A stretch of DNA of 9,897 nt from an uncultured Mailhella sp. (lineage in GTDB: Bacteria; Desulfobacterota; Desulfovibrionia; Desulfovibrionales; Desulfovibrionaceae). Position numbers and translations under genes: made by a program. A model generated the notes under the pieces. That model ran no database searches. It worked only from the letters and a program-made list of their open reading frames with translations, and was not told the origin of the DNA. Positions 6,646-9,897 of the stretch are shown one piece after another (position 1 is the stretch's first letter; every line of letters starts with the position of its first letter). The DNA lies in contig CAJTSU010000005.1 of the NCBI GenBank assembly GCA_910579055.1, forward strand, positions 24,620-34,516. The letters run 5' to 3'.

Positions 6646-8160
6646 ATGGCGAAAGAAAAAATCGAAAACCTTTCCGGCATTCTCGGCCTGATTGAACGCG
6701 CCGGAAACAGATTGCCCCACCCTGTGACCATCTTTGTGGTGCTTACCTTTATCGTGATCCTCCTTTCCTGGCTTTTCCAGGGAGTCAGCATGGTTGACCC
6801 CAAGGGCAAGACGCTGGTCGTGCAGAGTCTTGTTTCCGCCGACGGCCTGATCTGGCTGCTCAAGAACTGCGTGAAAAACTTTGTGGACTTCAAGCCGCTG
6901 GGCCTTGTGCTCGTGATGATGATGGGGCTGGGCGTTGCCGAAGAAGTCGGCCTGCTCTCCGCAGTCCTGCGCGGCACCATTCTCAGCGCGCCCAGGAGTA
7001 TGGTCACGGCGATCATCGCCTTCTGCGGCGTTATGGGCAACATGGCTTCCAGCGCGGCCTTTGTGGTTGTGCCGCCCCTTGGGGCCATGATTTTCAAGGG
7101 ATTGGGACGCAACCCGCTGGCGGGCATGGCGGCCGGTTTCGCGGGCTGCGCGGCGGGCCTCAACGCCAACCTCCTTGTCGTGGGCACAGATGTCGGTCTG
7201 GCGGCAATCACCCAGCAGGCGGCACAGATTCTCGACCCCTCCATCATGGTTCACCCCGCCGTCAACTGGTACTTCATGAGCGCCTCCACCTTCCTGCTCA
7301 CCGGGTTGATTGTGCTTATCACCGACAAATTTCTGGAACCCCGCCTTGCAGGCATGGACATGCAGGAGGGCGCACTGGAGGCCGAGGACATGTCCCTCAC
7401 GCCGCTGGAGCGGCGGGGCCTGCGCTGGGCGCTGATCGGGTGCGTCGTCTATCTGCTGCTGATTCTGGCCACAGTTGTGCCCGAACACGGCATTCTGCGC
7501 GACCCCAAAAACTCCACCATCGTTCCTTCGCCCTTCCTTGACTCGCTGGTTCCCATTCTGTTCGGCTTCTTTCTTGCTCTGGCGCTTCCCTACGGAGCTG
7601 CTACCGGAGTCATCCGCAGCGACAAGGACGTGGTGCGTTACATGAGCAAGGCCATGCGGGAATTTGCGCCGTTCATCGTCCTCTGCTTCGCCGCCGGACA
7701 GTTTGTTTCCAGCTTTTCCTACACTCACCTGGACATGTTCCTGTCAATCAAGGGCGCGGCATTCCTCAAAGATACCGGTTTCTCCGGCATTCCGCTGATC
7801 GTCTGTTTCCTGATCCTTGCGGCCTGCATCAACTTCTTCATCGGCAGCGCCATGGCCAAATGGGCTCTGCTCGCCCCCATTTTCGTGCCCATGCTCATGC
7901 AGATGCAGTATTCGCCCTACTTCATCCAGGCCGCCTACCGCATTGCGGACTCCACCACCAACGCCATTTCTCCGCTTGAACCGTTCATGGCCTTTGTGAT
8001 CGGGGTAGCGCAGAAATACGCGAAGAACGTGGGCCTCGGCACCATCATTTCCCTGATGCTGCCGTTCGCTCTGGGCATTCTGCTCCTCTGGGGACTTTTC
8101 CTTATCATCTGGATGGAACTTGGCATTCCGCTCGGGCCCGGCGCGCCCATTTACCTGTAA
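6646..8160 (+). CDS. AbgT-family transporter
   Basis: A multi-pass inner-membrane protein of 504 residues, close to E. coli AbgT in length. The family includes p-aminobenzoyl-glutamate importers (AbgT) and sulfonamide or antimetabolite exporters (MtrF, YdaH). The first membrane span is about residues 25-46 (HPVTIFVVLTFIVILLSWLF). Family signatures are present: NLLVVGTDVGLAAITQQAA with D182, the re-entrant region GSAMAKWALLAPIFVPM with S401, K405 and W406, and YRIADSTTNAISPLEPF with R432, D435 and N439. A cytosolic-type acidic and basic loop lies around 240-260. The ATG at 6646 is preceded by AAGGAG (6631-6636). The frame is open to 6550, but the extension lacks a binding site and is not family-like. 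It lies 149 bases after the M20 amidohydrolase and probably shares its promoter, supporting import of the hydrolase substrate. The substrate itself is unknown. Confidence 0.92.
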   Translation: MAKEKIENLSGILGLIERAGNRLPHPVTIFVVLTFIVILLSWLFQGVSMVDPKGKTLVVQSLVSADGLIWLLKNCVKNFVDFKPLGLVLVMMMGLGVAEEVGLLSAVLRGTILSAPRSMVTAIIAFCGVMGNMASSAAFVVVPPLGAMIFKGLGRNPLAGMAAGFAGCAAGLNANLLVVGTDVGLAAITQQAAQILDPSIMVHPAVNWYFMSASTFLLTGLIVLITDKFLEPRLAGMDMQEGALEAEDMSLTPLERRGLRWALIGCVVYLLLILATVVPEHGILRDPKNSTIVPSPFLDSLVPILFGFFLALALPYGAATGVIRSDKDVVRYMSKAMREFAPFIVLCFAAGQFVSSFSYTHLDMFLSIKGAAFLKDTGFSGIPLIVCFLILAACINFFIGSAMAKWALLAPIFVPMLMQMQYSPYFIQAAYRIADSTTNAISPLEPFMAFVIGVAQKYAKNVGLGTIISLMLPFALGILLLWGLFLIIWMELGIPLGPGAPIYL

Positions 8161-8178
8161 TCAATCCGTATAAAACAA

Positions 8179-8228
8179 GGAGCGCTCTGACGTGAAGAGC
8201 GCTCCGCGCCGATCGTTTCGGCTTTTTT
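8179..8228 (+). terminator. Tandem-hairpin terminator after the AbgT-type gene
   Basis: A perfect 10-pair stem (8179-8188/8196-8205, 7-base loop) is followed at once by a 5-pair stem GCCGA/TCGGC (8208-8212/8218-8222) and a run of six T (8223-8228). The second stem with its T-run is the intrinsic terminator; the first probably protects the transcript end or strengthens termination. Confidence 0.82.
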
Positions 8229-8327
8229 CGCTTTCGGGCAGCATTTACCAGCACTCATCCGGCAATACTTCTCCCGACAACAGCTGTGCCGGTAATATCC
8301 GTACCGATACTATCTGTGGAGGATACA

Positions 8328-8909
8328 ATGCAATATTTCGACTTTGAAATCATGGGGCTGAAAAGAAAACTGCCCTTTGTCAAAGTGGGGGAACATCTCG
8401 CCCTGGCCAGCTTTGTCGTGCTTTCAGACACCGAATTGATCCAGACTGTCGCCCCGGAACTCATGAAGCGTCTGCCGGAAGTGGACGTCCTCATGACCGC
8501 CGAAGCCAAGGGGATCTGTCTGACCTATGAACTCAGCCGTCTGATGGGCATGAAAGATTTCGTCGTGGCCCGCAAGAGCCGCAAGCCCTATATGCAGAAC
8601 GCCATTTCCCATTCCGTCCGCTCCGTGACGACGCAGAAGGAACAGACGCTCTGGCTTGACGGCTGTGAGGCGGAAAAACTCAGAGGAAAGCGCGTCGCGC
8701 TGATCGACGACGTGATCGCCACCGGCGAATCCATCGAGGCCATTGAAAACCTGGCCAGGGCCGCCGGAGCCAATGTCGTGGCCAAGGCCGCCATTCTGGC
8801 CGAACTGCAATCGGTGCATCGTTCCGATATCATTTATCTGAAAGAGCATTTCGTGTTCCGCCCCAACCCGGACGGAACCTTTACTCCGCTGGAAACGCTT
8901 GAGCAGTAA
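8328..8909 (+). CDS. Type I phosphoribosyltransferase (Apt-like)
   Basis: A cytosolic protein of 193 residues with the type I phosphoribosyltransferase fold. These enzymes transfer ribose 5-phosphate from PRPP to a base. The PRPP-binding loop is clear: VALIDDVIATGESIEAI (123-139), with D127, D128 and T132-G133-E134-S135. Upstream, the DVLMTAEAKGICLTYELSR segment (53-71) corresponds to the Apt/Xpt strand and PPi-loop region, and ARKSRKPYM (81-89) to the flexible-loop region. This suggests the adenine/xanthine phosphoribosyltransferase branch (COG0503-like), but the purine specificity cannot be read from sequence alone. PurR-like or transcript-binding roles are possible in this fold. GGAGG (8318-8322) lies five bases before the ATG; the frame open to 8286 has no comparable site. 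Terminators on both sides make it a single-gene unit. Confidence 0.85.
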   Translation: MQYFDFEIMGLKRKLPFVKVGEHLALASFVVLSDTELIQTVAPELMKRLPEVDVLMTAEAKGICLTYELSRLMGMKDFVVARKSRKPYMQNAISHSVRSVTTQKEQTLWLDGCEAEKLRGKRVALIDDVIATGESIEAIENLARAAGANVVAKAAILAELQSVHRSDIIYLKEHFVFRPNPDGTFTPLETLEQ

Positions 8910-8936
8910 ACACGCTCTCAATCAGCTTTTTCCTTC

Positions 8937-8970
8937 CGGGAACCCCGTAGACCAGGGTTCCCGCTTTTTT
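8937..8970 (+). terminator. Strong intrinsic terminator after the phosphoribosyltransferase gene
   Basis: CGGGAACCC (8937-8945) pairs perfectly with GGGTTCCCG (8955-8963) around a 9-base loop. One C and six T (8965-8970) follow. It lies 27 bases past the stop codon and separates the gene from the aminotransferase. Confidence 0.92.
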
Positions 8971-9002
8971 CTCCAGACCGCAAACTTCAAGGAGCATGTT
9001 TT

Positions 9003-9897
9003 ATGGAAACATCAGCCTCTTTCCCCATGGTCCGGGATGTCCCATACATGGGCGTCATATGGGTTGTGCACGAAGCCTCCAAACTGGGATTCCGGAACGG
9101 ACACCCGGAGTGGTGCAATCTCGGACAGGGCCAGCCGGAAGTCGGCGACATGCCCGGCGCGCCCGCCCGCATCAACAGCCTGTCCCTCTCTCCCTCCGAT
9201 CACGCATACGGCCCCGTGGGAGGCACGGAGGAAGTGCGCGAAGCCATTGCCGACATGGTCAACCGGCAATACCGCCGGGGCAGAACGAAATATACGGCAG
9301 ACAACGTCAGCTTCGCTTCGGGCGGACGCCTCGCGCTGACCCGCCTGTTCACCATTCTGGCGGACGGAGCGCGCATTGCCTACAAGAACCCCGACTACAC
9401 CGCCTACGAAGATTACCTCCACAGCCTGCGCAACCGCTGCGTTCTGCTGCCCATGCGGGCGGAAGAAGAACAGGCCTTTTCCATCCCCGCCACGCAACTG
9501 GAACACTTCATTCATCAGGAACGGGCAGACGCCTTTGTATTCTCCAACCCCTGCAACCCCACGGGAGAGCTTGTCCGCGGCGACGCGCTGGAACGCTATG
9601 TCGCCGCGGCCCGGCGGGAAAACTGTCTGCTCGGCAGTGATGAGTTCTATTCTCATTTCATCTATGAGGAAGACGGCTCACCGGCGAACGCCCCTGTTTC
9701 CGCCGCCGAGTTTGTGGAAGACGTGGACAAAGACCCCATCGTCATCTTTGACGGTCTGACCAAAAACCATCGTTATCCCGGCTGGCGCGCGGGCTGGGCT
9801 GTCGGCCCCCGGCACATTATCGAAATGCTCAACCGGGCGGCCAGCGCCGTGGACGGCGGCCCTTCCATGCTCACCCAGCGGGCCGCACGGGCCGCGC
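9003..9897 (+). CDS. PLP-dependent class I/II aminotransferase, N-terminal part
   Basis: Reading from the ATG at 9003 gives 298 residues that stay open to the window end, so the C-terminal part (about a quarter) is missing. The fold type I signature is complete in the visible part: the YGPVGGTEEVREAI segment near the substrate entrance (69-82), FSNPCNPTG with N182, SDEFYSHF with D213 and Y216, and the Schiff-base lysine K254 in DGLTKNHRYPGWRAGW with R262. Such enzymes move amino groups between amino acids and 2-oxo acids in the cytosol using pyridoxal phosphate; the particular substrate is not evident. AAGGAG (8989-8994) is eight bases before this ATG. The earlier ATG at 8996 is too close to it and is in another frame, which gives no conserved protein. 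The strong terminator just upstream implies its own promoter, but none is recognised in the short gap. Confidence 0.9.
   Translation, partial: METSASFPMVRDVPYMGVIWVVHEASKLGFRNGHPEWCNLGQGQPEVGDMPGAPARINSLSLSPSDHAYGPVGGTEEVREAIADMVNRQYRRGRTKYTADNVSFASGGRLALTRLFTILADGARIAYKNPDYTAYEDYLHSLRNRCVLLPMRAEEEQAFSIPATQLEHFIHQERADAFVFSNPCNPTGELVRGDALERYVAAARRENCLLGSDEFYSHFIYEEDGSPANAPVSAAEFVEDVDKDPIVIFDGLTKNHRYPGWRAGWAVGPRHIIEMLNRAASAVDGGPSMLTQRAARAA

Noticed and set aside
8192..8250. Small frame from a GTG at 8192 preceded by AAGGAG
   Set aside because: The AAGGAG overlaps the 5' arm of the 10-pair stem before the terminator, and the frame runs through the terminator, so it is coincidental.
1..9897. CRISPR array, tRNA or rRNA genes, insertion sequence or phage features
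   Set aside because: No regularly spaced repeats, cloverleaf-like stretches, rRNA-like sequence, transposase or integrase motifs or target-site duplications were seen on either strand.

Overview
The window is GC-rich bacterial DNA, densely coded, with strong AAGGAG-type ribosome binding sites. The HydE/HydF/HydG set together with a TM1266-type regulator points to an anaerobe that makes [FeFe]-hydrogenase. The overall protein flavour suggests a Desulfovibrionaceae-like sulfate or sulfite reducer (Desulfovibrio, Bilophila, Mailhella type). The genus is inference only; no rRNA or other marker is present.

Layout. Positions 1-343 hold the N-terminal part of an AI-2E/PerM-family membrane protein on the minus strand, cut by the window edge. 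A divergent control region follows (344-729). It holds candidate promoters for both directions and a hairpin-rich leader with a terminator-like stem-loop about 55 bases before the first forward gene. Positions 730-5171 form a forward gene cluster: TM1266-family regulator, hydG, hydE and hydF. It is interrupted between hydG and hydE by a 302-base non-coding stretch packed with short perfect hairpins.

A weak terminator and a consensus -10 box separate this cluster from a second unit (5312-8160): an M20-family amidohydrolase of the AbgB/ACY1L2 type and an AbgT-family transporter. A good terminator (8179-8228) closes that unit. A solitary type I phosphoribosyltransferase (8328-8909) follows with its own strong terminator (8937-8970). 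The window ends inside a PLP-dependent class I/II aminotransferase (9003 onward), which stays open to the window edge.

How the genes work together. HydG makes Fe(CO)2(CN)-type synthons from tyrosine, HydE processes the synthon, and HydF is the GTPase scaffold that delivers the 2Fe subcluster to apo-hydrogenase. The small TM1266 protein is a presumed regulator of this system. No hydrogenase structural gene lies in the window, so the target enzyme must be encoded elsewhere. The amidohydrolase and AbgT transporter form a plausible uptake-and-cleavage pair for an N-acyl amino acid or dipeptide-like compound. The phosphoribosyltransferase and aminotransferase look like independent units. No wholly new system was found. 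The points most worth a second look are the leader of the hyd cluster and the hairpin-rich hydG-hydE spacer.
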